Positions 30,823 to 41,345 of a stretch of DNA of 64,000 nucleotides are shown here, piece by piece. Under the pieces are notes generated by a model. That model searched no databases. It was not told the origin of the DNA and saw only the letters and a list, made by a program, of their open reading frames with translations. The stretch comes from Serratia liquefaciens. GTDB taxonomy: Bacteria; Pseudomonadota; Gammaproteobacteria; Enterobacterales; Enterobacteriaceae. Numbering within the stretch: position 1 is the first letter of the stretch; every line of letters begins with the position of its first letter. The stretch is taken from positions 27,947-91,946 of the forward strand of contig JAAXZN010000013.1 of the NCBI GenBank assembly GCA_012719855.1. The letters are read 5' to 3'. The translations under genes were made by a program, and so were the position numbers.

Positions 30823-31919
30823 TCGTGTCGAAAACCGGCCCCCAAAGGGGAGTACTGCATCAGCCGGCTGCAAACCACCTGGTTTTTTCCTCCACGCTTG
30901 GCTTCATACAACGCTTCATCCGTCACCTCTATCGCCTTGCCCAGCGCCATCCCAGGCAGATACAGCGACGCGCCGACAGAAACGGTGATGCGCGCCTCGA
31001 CATCCTCATCCAGCAGAAATACCGTCGTCTCCACGCTGCGGCGGATACGTTCCGCGACACCGCCAATCACCGTCGGGTCGTAGCTGGCGGTGATCACGAT
31101 AAATTCCTCACCGCCATAGCGGCCGACGAAATCCTCACTGCGCACGCTGCTTTGCAACAGTTGCCCGACGCGGGCCAGCAGCAGATCGCCCGCCAAATGG
31201 CCGTAGGTGTCGTTAATATGTTTGAAATCGTCCAGATCGAGGATCATCAGCCCGCAGGGACGACGCTCCGCCTGCTGCAGCATCAGCCTGTAGTCGACGC
31301 TGGCGCGATTATTGATATGGGTCAGGCTGTCCGTGTTGGCCTTATCGCGCATCGCGAAATAGGCGTGGATATGGCGCTCTTTAAAATTCAGCGCGTGGTA
31401 GCAAATGGCCAGACACAGCGCTGATACCCCCTGATACAGCAGCACATCTATCCATAGCGCCCGCATATCCGCCAGAAAACCCACCACCGCGATGCGGTAG
31501 AGCGCAATGATGCAGATGGTCAGATAGAACACCCGATTCGATTTTCTCAACCAAACGCGCGAGAGCAGCAACGGCACTATGATTGAACCGATAAACAGAT
31601 TGTCGACGGTGATGCCGCCAGTTAACGACAGCGACATCAGGTAGCACGCCAATCCACTGACGGCACCGCCATAGAAAGTCACCAATATCATCGGGATCAT
31701 GGCAAAACTGAAATGCACGTTGTCGTTCAGCTCCAACCGATCCTGATTTAGATAAAGCACGGCCACACCGGCCAGCAAACCAAAAACCAGGCGTTTCCAC
31801 AGATCGGATTGATAGGAAAAGGGAGCGTTCTTGCTAAGGGCGAAATAGCTGACCGACAGTGTGGCGTAGACAATGCACGCGTCGCTGTAGAGGGCAGGAA
31901 TTGACGCAACGTAAGTCAT
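30819..31919 (-). CDS. Membrane-bound diguanylate cyclase (GGEEF)
   Basis: 366 residues. The N-terminal half (about 1-175) has six or so hydrophobic segments, including a 5TM-LYT-like stretch (IPMILVTFYGGAVSGLACYL). The GGDEF domain follows, with the active-site GGEEF at 269-273 and an intact inhibitory I-site RSED at 260-263, five residues before it. Metal-binding LDLDDFKHIND is also intact. It should make c-di-GMP in response to a signal sensed in or at the membrane. The target process (biofilm, fimbriae, motility) cannot be read from the sequence. Confidence 0.9.
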   Translation of the reverse strand: MTYVASIPALYSDACIVYATLSVSYFALSKNAPFSYQSDLWKRLVFGLLAGVAVLYLNQDRLELNDNVHFSFAMIPMILVTFYGGAVSGLACYLMSLSLTGGITVDNLFIGSIIVPLLLSRVWLRKSNRVFYLTICIIALYRIAVVGFLADMRALWIDVLLYQGVSALCLAICYHALNFKERHIHAYFAMRDKANTDSLTHINNRASVDYRLMLQQAERRPCGLMILDLDDFKHINDTYGHLAGDLLLARVGQLLQSSVRSEDFVGRYGGEEFIVITASYDPTVIGGVAERIRRSVETTVFLLDEDVEARITVSVGASLYLPGMALGKAIEVTDEALYEAKRGGKNQVVCSRLMQYSPLGAGFRHE

Positions 31920-32117
31920 AAATATTCAGTATGCTCCACGGAATCTACAGGGGGTTGGCAACGAATTTTGAGAGTCGGTCCCTGTCTCATCCATTCCGGC
32001 ACGTACATATTATTACTCAGATTTATAATAGATTAGCAGTTCTATGTTATTTCCAAGGTATCTATCCCATAAATTCTGTTCAGGATAATCTGTTGCGACC
32101 AACCAAGGGGGACAACC

Positions 32118-32603
32118 ATGAATATCGATGATGATTTGCACGCGCTGAGCGAACAGGAAGCAGCGTTGACCTTCAGCCATTTCGACCATAACACCGCCTG
32201 GGAGTTGGGCTCTGCGTTGAGGTCCGCGGCCGAATAGCGCCGTTTGTCTATCGCCATTGAGATCCAGCTCGCGGGGCAGACGCTGTTTTACTACGCCATG
32301 CCGGGAGCGACGCCCGATATTGCCGACTGGGTACGACGCAAACGTAATGTGGTCAACCATTTCCACAAGAGTTCTTACGCCATTGGCCTGCGCCTACAGC
32401 AACGGCAATCCTCCCTGGAAGAACGATACGGCCTGAGCGTCCGCGACTACTCGGCACACGGCGGTGCCTTCCCGATCAATCTTGGTGGCGTGGGTTGCAT
32501 CGGCACCATCAGCATTTCCGGCTCACCCCAGTTGGAAGATCACAATCTGTTGGTCGGCACCCTGGCGCACTTTCTCGGACTATCCTTACCGGCGGTTCAC
32601 TAA
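32118..32603 (+). pseudogene. UPF0303 / haem-degrading-domain protein, interrupted by an in-frame amber codon
   Basis: Reading from the ATG at 32118 (AAGGGGG upstream), 39 residues MNIDDDLHALSEQEAALTF... are followed by TAG at 32235-32237. The same frame then continues to 32603 with the rest of the family: IEIQLAGQTLFYYAMPG, RRKRNVVNHFHKSSY, HGGAFPINLGGVGCIGTISISG. Without the stop the product would be 161 residues, the normal family length, so this is a single nonsense change, not a decayed relic. UPF0303 proteins resemble GlcG/HbpS. The TAG probably replaced CAG or AAG. A re-start inside the gene could give only a truncated protein. Confidence 0.8.
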
Positions 32604-32833
32604 GCGGCATAACCTGGCCTATTCTTTCTGCGCAGGCCGCCTGAGCCGCGGCCTGACTGTACCTCGTCATTTATCCAATTCCTGAAAGAGTATAAGTCTG
32701 ATTTTCCGAAGTGCATTGATGTATATCTAGGAATCGCCGCAGCAACAGGCGTATGGTGTCTATCAGCTATTCGAGACGGACCGCATCCGGCCCGCCATTC
32801 CGTTCTCTTTTATAGACTTGGTTTACACCTTAG

Positions 32834-34522
32834 ATGAAAACGCATGAAATTAACGGCATTCGGCCGTTCAGCGCGCTGATTGATGCCTGTTGGCGAGATC
32901 CTTATTCCCTGCAACGCCTGCTAAAAGACGCCATCGCCGGCGTCACCGTCGGCATTATCGCCATCCCGCTGGCGATGGCGCTGGCGATTGCCAGTGGCGT
33001 CCCCCCTCAATATGGGCTGTACACCTCAGCGGTTGCCGGGATTGTCATCGCCATCAGCGGCGGCTCGCGCTATAGCGTCTCCGGGCCTACCGCCGCGTTT
33101 GTGGTGATCCTCTATCCGGTTTCGCAGCAGTTCGGCCTTTCGGGCCTGCTGATCGCCACCCTGCTTTCCGGGCTGTTCTTAGTCCTTATGGGATTGGCGC
33201 GTTTCGGCCGCTTGATTGAGTACATTCCCCTGTCGGTGACGCTGGGCTTTACCTCCGGTATCGCCATCACCATTGCCACCATGCAGGTGAAAGATTTCTT
33301 TGGCCTGCAAATGACGGCGGTGCCGGAACACTATGTGGGCAAGGTTTACGCCCTGCTGCAGGCGCTGCCGACGCTGGACTTCGGCGATACGCTGATTGGC
33401 GCCGTAACGCTGCTGATCCTGATATTCTGGCCTAAGCTCGGCCTGCGGGTGCCGGGCCATTTGCCCGCGCTGCTGGCAGGGACGGCGGTGATGGGCATTC
33501 TGGCGCTGTTTGACCATCCGGTCGCGACCATTGGTTCACGCTTCAGCTACCTGCTGGCCGATGGCTCTCAGGGGCAAGGCATTCCGCCGATACTGCCGCA
33601 GCTGATGCTGCCGTGGGATTTACCGGCCGGTGACGGCAAGCCCATGGTGCTGAGCTGGCAAACGCTGTCCGCCCTGCTGCCTGCCGCCTTCTCCATGGCG
33701 ATGCTAGGGGCGATAGAATCCCTGTTGTGCGCGGTGGTGCTGGACGGGATGACCGGCAAGAAGCACAACTCCAATACCGAACTTATCGGCCAGGGCGCGG
33801 GCAATATCATTGCGCCTTTCTTCGGCGGCATTACGGCCACCGCGGCCATTGCACGCTCTGCCGCCAACGTTCGTGCCGGAGCCACTTCGCCGGTCTCCGC
33901 CATCATTCATGCCTTGCTGGTGTTGTTGGCGCTGCTGGTGCTGGCGCCGTGGCTGTCCTGGCTGCCGCTGGCAGCCATGGCGTCGCTGCTGCTGATGGTG
34001 GCCTGGAATATGAGCGAAGCGCACAAGGTGGTTTATCTGCTGCGGCGAGCGCCGAAAGACGACATTCTGGTGATGCTGCTGTGCATGTCGCTGACGGTGC
34101 TGTTCGATATGGTGATCGCCATTACCGTAGGCATTGTCCTGGCTTCGTTGCTGTTTATGCGCCGCATTGCACGCATGACACGCCTGAGCGAACTGAGTGC
34201 CGACAACGGTCGATTGGTGCTGCGGGTGAATGGTCCGCTGTTCTTCGCCGCCGCCGAGCGTATTTTTAACGAACTGCTGGTGCGCAGCGAAAGTTATGAC
34301 GTGATCGTATTGCAGTGGGATGCGGTGCCGGTGCTGGATGCCGGTGGGCTGGATGCCTTGCAACGCTTTATCGAAGCCCTGCCGGCCGGCAAGCAGTTGG
34401 CCATCACCGACATGCCTTTCCAGCCGTTGAAAACGCTGGCAAGGGCACGAATACAGCCGATTGAGGGGAAACTGCATTTCTACGCGACGCTGCCTGAAGC
34501 CCTGATGGCGCTGGATGCCTGA
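32834..34522 (+). CDS. dauA: C4-dicarboxylic acid transporter DauA (SulP family)
   Basis: 562 residues, against 559 in E. coli. SulP transporters have 14 membrane segments in a UraA-like fold and a cytoplasmic C-terminal STAS domain (about 440-560, with [18 protein letters not shown]). Motifs [36 protein letters not shown] and [26 protein letters not shown] match DauA, which takes up succinate and aspartate at acid pH. In E. coli dauA lies next to prs; here it is beside kdsA. The 230-bp gap upstream holds a hairpin (32633-32640 with 32648-32655) and an AT-rich stretch. The start has no strong Shine-Dalgarno sequence. Confidence 0.93.
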   Translation: MKTHEINGIRPFSALIDACWRDPYSLQRLLKDAIAGVTVGIIAIPLAMALAIASGVPPQYGLYTSAVAGIVIAISGGSRYSVSGPTAAFVVILYPVSQQFGLSGLLIATLLSGLFLVLMGLARFGRLIEYIPLSVTLGFTSGIAITIATMQVKDFFGLQMTAVPEHYVGKVYALLQALPTLDFGDTLIGAVTLLILIFWPKLGLRVPGHLPALLAGTAVMGILALFDHPVATIGSRFSYLLADGSQGQGIPPILPQLMLPWDLPAGDGKPMVLSWQTLSALLPAAFSMAMLGAIESLLCAVVLDGMTGKKHNSNTELIGQGAGNIIAPFFGGITATAAIARSAANVRAGATSPVSAIIHALLVLLALLVLAPWLSWLPLAAMASLLLMVAWNMSEAHKVVYLLRRAPKDDILVMLLCMSLTVLFDMVIAITVGIVLASLLFMRRIARMTRLSELSADNGRLVLRVNGPLFFAAAERIFNELLVRSESYDVIVLQWDAVPVLDAGGLDALQRFIEALPAGKQLAITDMPFQPLKTLARARIQPIEGKLHFYATLPEALMALDA

Positions 34523-34529
34523 AAAACAA

Positions 34530-34551
34530 AAAGCCCGACGAATCGGGCTTT
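34530..34551. terminator. Bidirectional terminator between dauA and kdsA
   Basis: A 9-bp stem AAGCCCGA...TCGGGCTT plus a flanking A-T pair has a CGAA loop. Flanking A residues give U-rich ends in both directions. Confidence 0.85.
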
Positions 34552-34561
34552 AAACCATAGC

Positions 34562-34581
34562 GGGCGCAGCATGCTGCGCCC
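34562..34581. repeat. Perfect 20-bp GC palindrome, possibly a dispersed intergenic element
   Basis: GGGCGCAGCATGCTGCGCCC is its own reverse complement and is followed by CTAC. It lies right after the dauA/kdsA terminator. I recall similar GGGGCGCAGCATGCTGCGCC elements scattered between genes in Serratia and relatives; that needs a genome count. It may be a REP-like element or a second stem for mRNA 3' ends. Confidence 0.55.
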
Positions 34582-34606
34582 CTACAAATAACAGCTGTGA
34601 AAATGT

Positions 34607-35494
<888 letters not shown>

Positions 35495-35534
35495 TCAAGC
35501 CTTGACCTGTCGCTTTCGGGGCATAGTAAATGAA

Positions 35535-36344
35535 TTAATGCAGCGTGACCTGTTTCGGTTCAATCGAGTGGATCTGTACCTTGATCACTTCGCTGACCGG
35601 GTCCTCAGGACACTGTTCGACAAAATAGTTAAGATCGGAAATCGCGATATGGTTGCATTCCAACTGGGCGTAAATCAGCCCACGGTCACGGATTTCGTAA
35701 GGGTCTTCCGGATCGAAGCACAACACCGTTTCGCTGGCGCGCAGCGCCATTTCCATCTGTTTTTCTTCCATCAGGGCGGCTTTCAGCGTATCCAACATCT
35801 TACGCACCACCATGACGTTTTCTGACTCATCGAGATCGTCGTCTTCCAGCTCGGCGCCCAGACCCAGGTTGCCCTTGATCCACACTTCCAGCTGGTGTTC
35901 GTTCAGCGTCTCGCCGTTCAAGGGATTGATCAACCACATTTCTTCATCCAGCCAGTCTGCCCGCAGGATCAGTTGAGTGGGGAAAATAACCGGCAGCAGC
36001 GGTAAATCCAGATGAGCGGCGATATGCAGGAAAATGGTGCCGAGCGAAACCGGCGTGCCCTGACGACCTTCCAGCACCTTGTCGAGCCAAATAGCGTCGG
36101 ACAGGCGATATACGCCGCTGGCGCCGCCAAAACCCCAGGTTTTGAAGAACAATTCAATGAGTGCGTCCAGTTGCTGTTCCTGGCTGAGATCCTGCGGCAC
36201 GGCCGCACGCGCGTCGTCAACCAGCTGTTGCAGCTTACGTTCAACCTCGGCGGCGGGGAAATCACGCCGCACGGACTGCGATACCAGGATCACGCCCTCG
36301 CTCAGCAGCGAGGTGTTAAATTCAAAATCAGCAATACTACTCAT
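35535..36344 (-). CDS. sirB1: SirB1 (YchA) transglutaminase-like / TPR protein
   Basis: 269 residues, the same length as E. coli YchA. The first two thirds is a transglutaminase-like fold (GVYRLSDAIWLDKVLEGRQGTPVSLGTIFLHIA). The last third looks like TPR (DPEDPYEIRDRGLIYAQLECNHIAISDLNYFVEQCP). The family has lost the Cys-His-Asp triad of true transglutaminases. Its biochemical role is unknown; sirB was first noticed for effects on Salmonella invasion-gene expression. ATG overlaps the sirB2 stop by four bases. Confidence 0.92.
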   Translation of the reverse strand: MSSIADFEFNTSLLSEGVILVSQSVRRDFPAAEVERKLQQLVDDARAAVPQDLSQEQQLDALIELFFKTWGFGGASGVYRLSDAIWLDKVLEGRQGTPVSLGTIFLHIAAHLDLPLLPVIFPTQLILRADWLDEEMWLINPLNGETLNEHQLEVWIKGNLGLGAELEDDDLDESENVMVVRKMLDTLKAALMEEKQMEMALRASETVLCFDPEDPYEIRDRGLIYAQLECNHIAISDLNYFVEQCPEDPVSEVIKVQIHSIEPKQVTLH

Positions 36345-36739
36345 AAGTATCCCATCAGAAAGGGTATTTTCGTCGTGGCAAGTTTAATTATCAGGTACAA
36401 ACAGCCCAAGGCCAACACAAACGCCAGTGTGCGCAGGTTCTGGCTTTTGGTCTTCTTGCCCAATGCGACGTAGCCAAGCAGGATATAGATAATAACGCCA
36501 AACAGCTTCTCGGTCAGCCACGAGTCCATACCCAGCAACGGATATAACTTGAACATCACGACCAGCGCAATGCCGCTGACGAACAACACCGTATCATTTA
36601 TATGCGGGGTTATCTTCACCCAACGCTTGTTCATCATAGCCGAATTGCGCCATTTCCAGAAGAAACGCAATACAAACAAGACAATACTGATGGTGACCGT
36701 CAACAAATGCAGATGTTTTAACGCCGAGTAGACTGCCAT
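36341..36739 (-). CDS. sirB2: SirB2 family integral membrane protein
   Basis: 132 residues with four hydrophobic segments (HLLTVTISIVLFVLRFFW, INDTVLFVSGIALVVMF, LFGVIIYILLGYVAL and the C-terminal FVLALGCLYLIIKLA). The N-terminal YSALKHLH-x-x-T-V pattern is characteristic of SirB2. Function is unknown. It is upstream of and overlapping sirB1. Confidence 0.92.
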   Translation of the reverse strand: MAVYSALKHLHLLTVTISIVLFVLRFFWKWRNSAMMNKRWVKITPHINDTVLFVSGIALVVMFKLYPLLGMDSWLTEKLFGVIIYILLGYVALGKKTKSQNLRTLAFVLALGCLYLIIKLATTKIPFLMGYL

Positions 36740-36790
36740 ATTGCTTCCTTTTATTGAATCGCTGTGTGCTTCGTTATTGTTGGTTTTCAG

Positions 36791-37627
36791 TTATTGCTGC
36801 GGCCATTGGCCAAAGGTCACGCGATCGTTGCCACCATAATCGCGTCGGGTATCGATCGAAATAAAACCGGCGGCCTGCAGCAGTGCGCGTACGCTTTCTC
36901 CCTGCTGCCAGCCGTGTTCAAGCAGAAGCCAACCCTGTGATTGCAGGTGGTGCGGCGCCTGCTGCACGATAGCGGACAAATCCGCCAGCCCCTGCTGTGG
37001 CGCCACCAGTGCGCTACTCGGCTCAAAACGTACGTCGCCCTGTGCCAAATGTGGGTCAGCGGCGTCGATATAAGGAGGGTTGCTGGCGATCAGAGCGAAA
37101 GTTTCTCCGGCCAGCGGGGCAAACCAACTGCCCTGAAGGAATTGCGCGTTGCCGATCGACAGTTTCTGCGCATTGTGCTGTGCCAGCGCCACCGCTTCCG
37201 GCTGTAAATCCACCCCGGTCACTTTACAATCTGGGCGTTCGCTGGCCAATGCCAGGGCGATGGCGCCGGTACCGGTACCGAGATCGAGAAGGGTGCAAGG
37301 GAATGGGGGCAAAAGCTCCAGCGCCAACTCCACCAGGCATTCGGTGTCCGGGCGCGGGATCAGGGTGGCGGGCGATACCGACAGTGGTAACGACCAAAAT
37401 TCGCGCTCGCCGATCAGATAAGCCACGGGTTCACCGCGTTCGCGGCGCGCCAGCAGTCTCTCCAACTGCTCCTGCTCTTGCGGCGTCAGCTCGGTTTCGC
37501 CAAACGCCATCAGGAAAGTTCTGGCCCGGCCGGTCACGAACCCCAGCAGGATTTCCGCATCGCGTCGGGCGCTTTCACTCTGCGTCAGGCGGACAACCGC
37601 CGCCTTCAGCCAGGATTGATAGTCCAT
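36791..37627 (-). CDS. prmC: Release factor glutamine methyltransferase PrmC
   Basis: 278 residues. PrmC N5-methylates the Gln of the GGQ motif in RF1 and RF2. The SAM-binding motif LLDLGTGTGAIALAL (about 115-130) and the catalytic NPPY in LIASNPPYID (about 183-186) are intact. The N-terminal helical bundle (1-85) recognises the release factor. TAATG overlaps the prfA stop by one base, so its own substrate is encoded directly upstream. Confidence 0.95.
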   Translation of the reverse strand: MDYQSWLKAAVVRLTQSESARRDAEILLGFVTGRARTFLMAFGETELTPQEQEQLERLLARRERGEPVAYLIGEREFWSLPLSVSPATLIPRPDTECLVELALELLPPFPCTLLDLGTGTGAIALALASERPDCKVTGVDLQPEAVALAQHNAQKLSIGNAQFLQGSWFAPLAGETFALIASNPPYIDAADPHLAQGDVRFEPSSALVAPQQGLADLSAIVQQAPHHLQSQGWLLLEHGWQQGESVRALLQAAGFISIDTRRDYGGNDRVTFGQWPQQ

Positions 37628-38712
37628 TACTCCTGCTCAGCGGACAGCGCAGCGAGCTGGTCGGCCTGGTATTCCTGCACAATCGGCTGGATCAGCATGT
37701 CGAGTTTGCCTTCCATTACCTCATCCAAACGGTACAACGTCAGGTTGATGCGGTGGTCGGTCACGCGGCCCTGCGGGAAGTTGTAGGTGCGGTTGCGGTC
37801 TGAACGATCGCCGCTGCCCAACAGGTTACGACGGGTTGAAGCTTCCGCCTGCTGGCGCTTGGCCATTTCTGCAGCACGGATACGTGCGCCCAACACGGCC
37901 ATCGCCTTGGCTTTGTTTTTATGCTGTGAACGCTCGTCCTGGCACTCCACCACGATGCCGGTCGGCAAGTGAGTAATACGTATCGCCGAGTCGGTGGTGT
38001 TAACGTGCTGCCCACCCGCGCCTGAGGAGCGGAAGGTGTCAATTTTCAGATCGCCCGCGTTGATCTCCGGCAGTTCGGCTTCCGGCACCGCCGGCATCAC
38101 TGCCACAGTACAGGCAGAGGTATGAATACGCCCCTGCGACTCGGTTTCCGGTACGCGCTGCACGCGGTGACCGCCAGATTCAAATTTCAGTTGGCCGAAA
38201 ACGCCATCGCCAGAAACCTTGGCAATCACTTCTTTATAGCCGCCGTGTTCACCTTCGTTAGCGCTCATGATCTCGACGCGCCAGCGACGCGTTTCCGCAT
38301 AACGGCTGTACATACGGAACAGATCGCCGGCGAAAATCGCCGCTTCGTCTCCGCCGGTACCGGCGCGCACTTCCAGGAAGCAATCGCGCTCATCATCCGG
38401 ATCTTTCGGCAACAGCAGCAGTTGCAATTGCTGCTCCAGTTCTTCCGTAGCGGCCTTGGCGTCTTTCAGCTCTTCCTGCGCCATTTCGCGCATTTCCGGG
38501 TCATCCAGCATCATTTCTGCCGTGGCCAGATCGTCTTGCACCTTACGCCATTCCAGGAAACAGCGGCTGACATCGGTCAACTGTGCATATTCGCGCGACA
38601 GCGCGCGGAACCGATCCTGCTCGGCAATAACGCCGGCATCGCCGAGCAGCGCCTGCACTTCTTCATGGCGCTCTTGTAACGCTTCCAGTTTGGCAACAAT
38701 AGAAGGCTTCAT
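37627..38712 (-). CDS. prfA: Peptide chain release factor 1
   Basis: 361 residues. RF1 reads UAA and UAG and triggers peptide release. The GGQ loop ([15 protein letters not shown]) is intact. The codon-reading tripeptide is P-E-T in [12 protein letters not shown], where E. coli has P-A-T; both fit the PxT rule for RF1. It lies 31 bp after hemA, as in E. coli, where the two are co-transcribed. Confidence 0.97.
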   Translation of the reverse strand: MKPSIVAKLEALQERHEEVQALLGDAGVIAEQDRFRALSREYAQLTDVSRCFLEWRKVQDDLATAEMMLDDPEMREMAQEELKDAKAATEELEQQLQLLLLPKDPDDERDCFLEVRAGTGGDEAAIFAGDLFRMYSRYAETRRWRVEIMSANEGEHGGYKEVIAKVSGDGVFGQLKFESGGHRVQRVPETESQGRIHTSACTVAVMPAVPEAELPEINAGDLKIDTFRSSGAGGQHVNTTDSAIRITHLPTGIVVECQDERSQHKNKAKAMAVLGARIRAAEMAKRQQAEASTRRNLLGSGDRSDRNRTYNFPQGRVTDHRINLTLYRLDEVMEGKLDMLIQPIVQEYQADQLAALSAEQE

Positions 38713-38743
38713 GCGTGGTATTAAACCCTGTTAAAAGAGAAAA

Positions 38744-40006
38744 CTAATGCTGATCCAGCCCGAGGCTGTCGCGTAATAATTGCAACCGCTCCACGTCGCC
38801 ATCGCCGGCGGCCTGCTGGAGGGATTTGGTAGGGGCATGAATAAGACGATTGGTCAGCCGATGAGCCAGCTCGTGGATAACCTGCTCCACGTCGGCGCCC
38901 TGCGCAATCGCGGCCAGGGCTTTGGCTTCCATTTCCGCACGGATCTGATCGGCCTGCGAGCGGTAGTCGCGGATAGTTTCCACTGCGCCCTGTGAGCGCA
39001 GCCAGGCCATAAAGTTGGTGCTTTCCTGCTGGACGATCGTTTCCGCCTGCACCGCCGCGGCTTTGCGCTGCGCCAGGTTGCTTTGAATGATGGCGTGCAG
39101 ATCGTCCACGCTGTACAGATAGGCGTTGGCCAGCTTGCCCACTTCCGGTTCGATATCACGCGGTACGGCGATATCCACCAGCAGCATCGGCTGGTTGCGA
39201 CGCGCTTTCAGTGCGCGCTCCACCATCCCTTTACCGATGATCGGCAGCGGGCTGGCGGTAGAACTGATGATGATATCGGCGTCCGCCAGGCGTTCGTCGA
39301 TTTCCGGTAGTGTAATCACTTCCGCGCCGACTTCGTCCGCCAGCAGTTGCGCACGTTCGCGGGTACGGTTGGCAATAATCATATGCCGTACCTTGTGCTC
39401 GCGCAGATGGCGTGCCACCAGTTCAATGGTTTCACCCGCGCCCACCAGCAGAACGTTCAATTCGGCAAGAGATTCGAAGATTTGGCGCGCCAACGTACAG
39501 GCGGCAAAGGCCACGGACACCGCGCTGGCGCCGATTTCAGTTTCGGTACGCACGCGTTTGGCGACAGAGAAGGATTTTTGGAACAGGCGTTCAAGCTCAC
39601 CGGAAAGCGACTGGCCGCGTTGCGATTCGGCAAAGGCTTTTTTCACCTGACCGAGGATCTGCGGTTCACCCAACACCAGCGAATCCAGCCCGCTGGCTAC
39701 GCGCATCAGATGGCTGACGGCGTCGTTGCCATGGTGCCAATACAGGCTTTTGCTCACTTCTTCCGGGCGCAGATGGTGGTACTCACACAGCCAGGCAACC
39801 AGCTGTTCATGAATATGTTCCTGTTGTTCCACGCTAAGATAAAGTTCGGTGCGGTTACAGGTAGACAACACGACACCGCCCTGCACCAACGGTTGTTGGA
39901 GCAAGCTGGTAAGCGCCTGTTCGATAGACTCTGGGGAGAAGGTCACCCTTTCACGCAGAGAAACCGGAGCGGTTTTGTGATTTATACCTAACGCCAGCAG
40001 GGTCAT
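38744..40006 (-). CDS. hemA: Glutamyl-tRNA reductase
   Basis: 420 residues. HemA reduces Glu-tRNA(Glu) to glutamate-1-semialdehyde, the first committed step of haem synthesis. The catalytic Cys50 is in [13 protein letters not shown], and the NADPH-binding [17 protein letters not shown] is intact. The N-terminal [15 protein letters not shown] carries the hydrophobic/Lys region that in Salmonella marks it for haem-regulated Lon/ClpAP degradation. It is the first gene of the hemA-prfA-prmC run and is divergent from lolB. Confidence 0.96.
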   Translation of the reverse strand: MTLLALGINHKTAPVSLRERVTFSPESIEQALTSLLQQPLVQGGVVLSTCNRTELYLSVEQQEHIHEQLVAWLCEYHHLRPEEVSKSLYWHHGNDAVSHLMRVASGLDSLVLGEPQILGQVKKAFAESQRGQSLSGELERLFQKSFSVAKRVRTETEIGASAVSVAFAACTLARQIFESLAELNVLLVGAGETIELVARHLREHKVRHMIIANRTRERAQLLADEVGAEVITLPEIDERLADADIIISSTASPLPIIGKGMVERALKARRNQPMLLVDIAVPRDIEPEVGKLANAYLYSVDDLHAIIQSNLAQRKAAAVQAETIVQQESTNFMAWLRSQGAVETIRDYRSQADQIRAEMEAKALAAIAQGADVEQVIHELAHRLTNRLIHAPTKSLQQAAGDGDVERLQLLRDSLGLDQH

Positions 40007-40178
40007 TGCTTCGAGTAATACTTCTTTTGGTACGGGTTCTCGTTGAACGGCATTCTACTTGATGCGCGGGCTCAATAAAAGTAACAACCGCATCTTCCGT
40101 TCAATCGCTGAAATAGTCAGCATCAATCGATAAATCGCTAATAAATACAGCGAGATGACGAATAATTCGACGACGTAA

Positions 40179-40202
40179 CATACTGAATTTTAGTGCAGTA
40201 TG
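40179..40202. repeat. Inverted repeat upstream of hemA
   Basis: CATACTG (40179-40185) and CAGTATG (40196-40202) are separated by ten bases, in the 267-bp AT-rich gap upstream of hemA. It could be an operator or a transcript hairpin. No other clear signal is seen in 40007-40273. Confidence 0.35.
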
Positions 40203-40273
40203 CGATATTCCGCACGGTATTCAGCAATAACGATAACCCCTAAGCCGCTAGGCGACGATCAAATATCCGGCGT

Positions 40274-40417
40274 TTACCAACCTAAAGTGCCGCAACGAAA
40301 GGTGGGATCCAAAAGAAAAGAGACCTGCTGACAAAAAACATGCTTCGCCTGAAGATAAAAAAATGCCGCGCCCGCGATGCATAGCAGCGAAATAACGATC
40401 CGTACTGACAGCTTCAT
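40274..40417 (-). CDS. Possible 47-residue membrane protein
   Basis: From the ATG at 40417 the product begins MKLSVRIVISLLCIAGAAFFYL, one hydrophobic helix or uncleaved signal, then a short polar tail with two Cys. A good GGGGAAGG Shine-Dalgarno lies upstream on the reverse strand. I recognise no family. It sits in the hemA-lolB divergent region and may be a real small inner-membrane protein; the Shine-Dalgarno and the hydrophobic start are the only support. Confidence 0.4.
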   Translation of the reverse strand: MKLSVRIVISLLCIAGAAFFYLQAKHVFCQQVSFLLDPTFRCGTLGW

Positions 40418-40631
40418 GACCTTCCCCTCTCCCCCGGCGATAAACTTTTGCAGCATACCGATAGCAACCTCAACTAAACGCCAACGGCCCTCAGCCCGAC
40501 CTGAGAGATATTCTTGTGCCCACAGCGGCAGGGTTGGGCGATTGTGTTAATCTTATCTGCAAACGCAGCGCATAACCCCGAGCCAACAGCGGTGACAAAG
40601 CCGGGCAGATTCAAAGCGATGCAGCAAAAAA

Positions 40632-40660
40632 TTGACGCGCCGGCGCTGCCCCGCTAGCGT
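40632..40660 (+). promoter_or_regulatory. Candidate lolB promoter
   Basis: TTGACG at 40632-40637, a 17-bp spacer and TAGCGT at 40655-40660 lie 62 bp before the lolB ATG. The -10 is weak. The remainder of the 40418-40721 gap has no gene that I can support. Confidence 0.4.
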
Positions 40661-40721
40661 AAACGCTGATACCAAGGTCTCGCTGTGCGTGCCCGTAAGG
40701 ACAAAAGGACAAGAGAAAGTT

Positions 40722-41345
40722 ATGCCAATCCGCAAAGTTAGTTTGCTACGCCTGATCCCGCTGGCCAGCCTGGTGCTGGCTGCCTGTACCACTACCAAAC
40801 CCAGCGGCCCGGCCACCAGCCCGACATCACCGCAATGGCGCGCCCATGAGCAAGCGGTGCAGCAGCTTGAGCAGTACCAGACCCGGGGCTCTTTCGCTTA
40901 CCTGTCAGATCAGAAAAAAGTCTACGCGCGCTTCTTCTGGCAGCAGTATTCGTCGGATCGCTACCGCCTGCTGCTGACCAACCCGCTTGGCAGCACCGAG
41001 CTTGATCTCAACGTGCAGAAAAATGTGGTGCAGTTGACCGACAATCAGGGCAAGCGCTATGTCAGCGACAATGCCGAAGAGATGATCCGCAAACTGACCG
41101 GTATGGCAATCCCGCTGGATAACCTGCGCCAATGGATGCTCGGCCTGCCGGGGGAAGCCAACGACTTCAAGCTGGATGATCAGTATCGCCTGAACTCGCT
41201 GACCTACCAGCAAGGCGGCCAGACCTGGACCGTCGACTACCAGGATTACAACAACAGCCTGCAACCGCAGTTGCCAAGCCGACTGGAGCTGAAACAGGGT
41301 GACCAGCGCATCAAACTGAAAATGGATAATTGGACGCTCAAATGA
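40722..41345 (+). CDS. lolB: Outer-membrane lipoprotein LolB
   Basis: 207 residues. The lipobox LVLAAC puts the lipidated Cys at residue 22. LolB accepts lipoproteins from LolA and inserts them in the outer membrane, completing the pathway whose ABC part (lolCDE) is at 22-25 kb. The conserved [10 protein letters not shown] and LPxxLRxxxW patterns of the LolB beta-barrel half are visible. Start ATG at 40722 has GAGAAAG upstream. ispE overlaps its stop by four bases. Confidence 0.95.
   Translation: MPIRKVSLLRLIPLASLVLAACTTTKPSGPATSPTSPQWRAHEQAVQQLEQYQTRGSFAYLSDQKKVYARFFWQQYSSDRYRLLLTNPLGSTELDLNVQKNVVQLTDNQGKRYVSDNAEEMIRKLTGMAIPLDNLRQWMLGLPGEANDFKLDDQYRLNSLTYQQGGQTWTVDYQDYNNSLQPQLPSRLELKQGDQRIKLKMDNWTLK

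Noticed and set aside
37627..38712. RF1 tripeptide P-E-T in place of E. coli P-A-T as an anomaly
   Set aside because: The rule is PxT, and PET is common in bacterial RF1 proteins.
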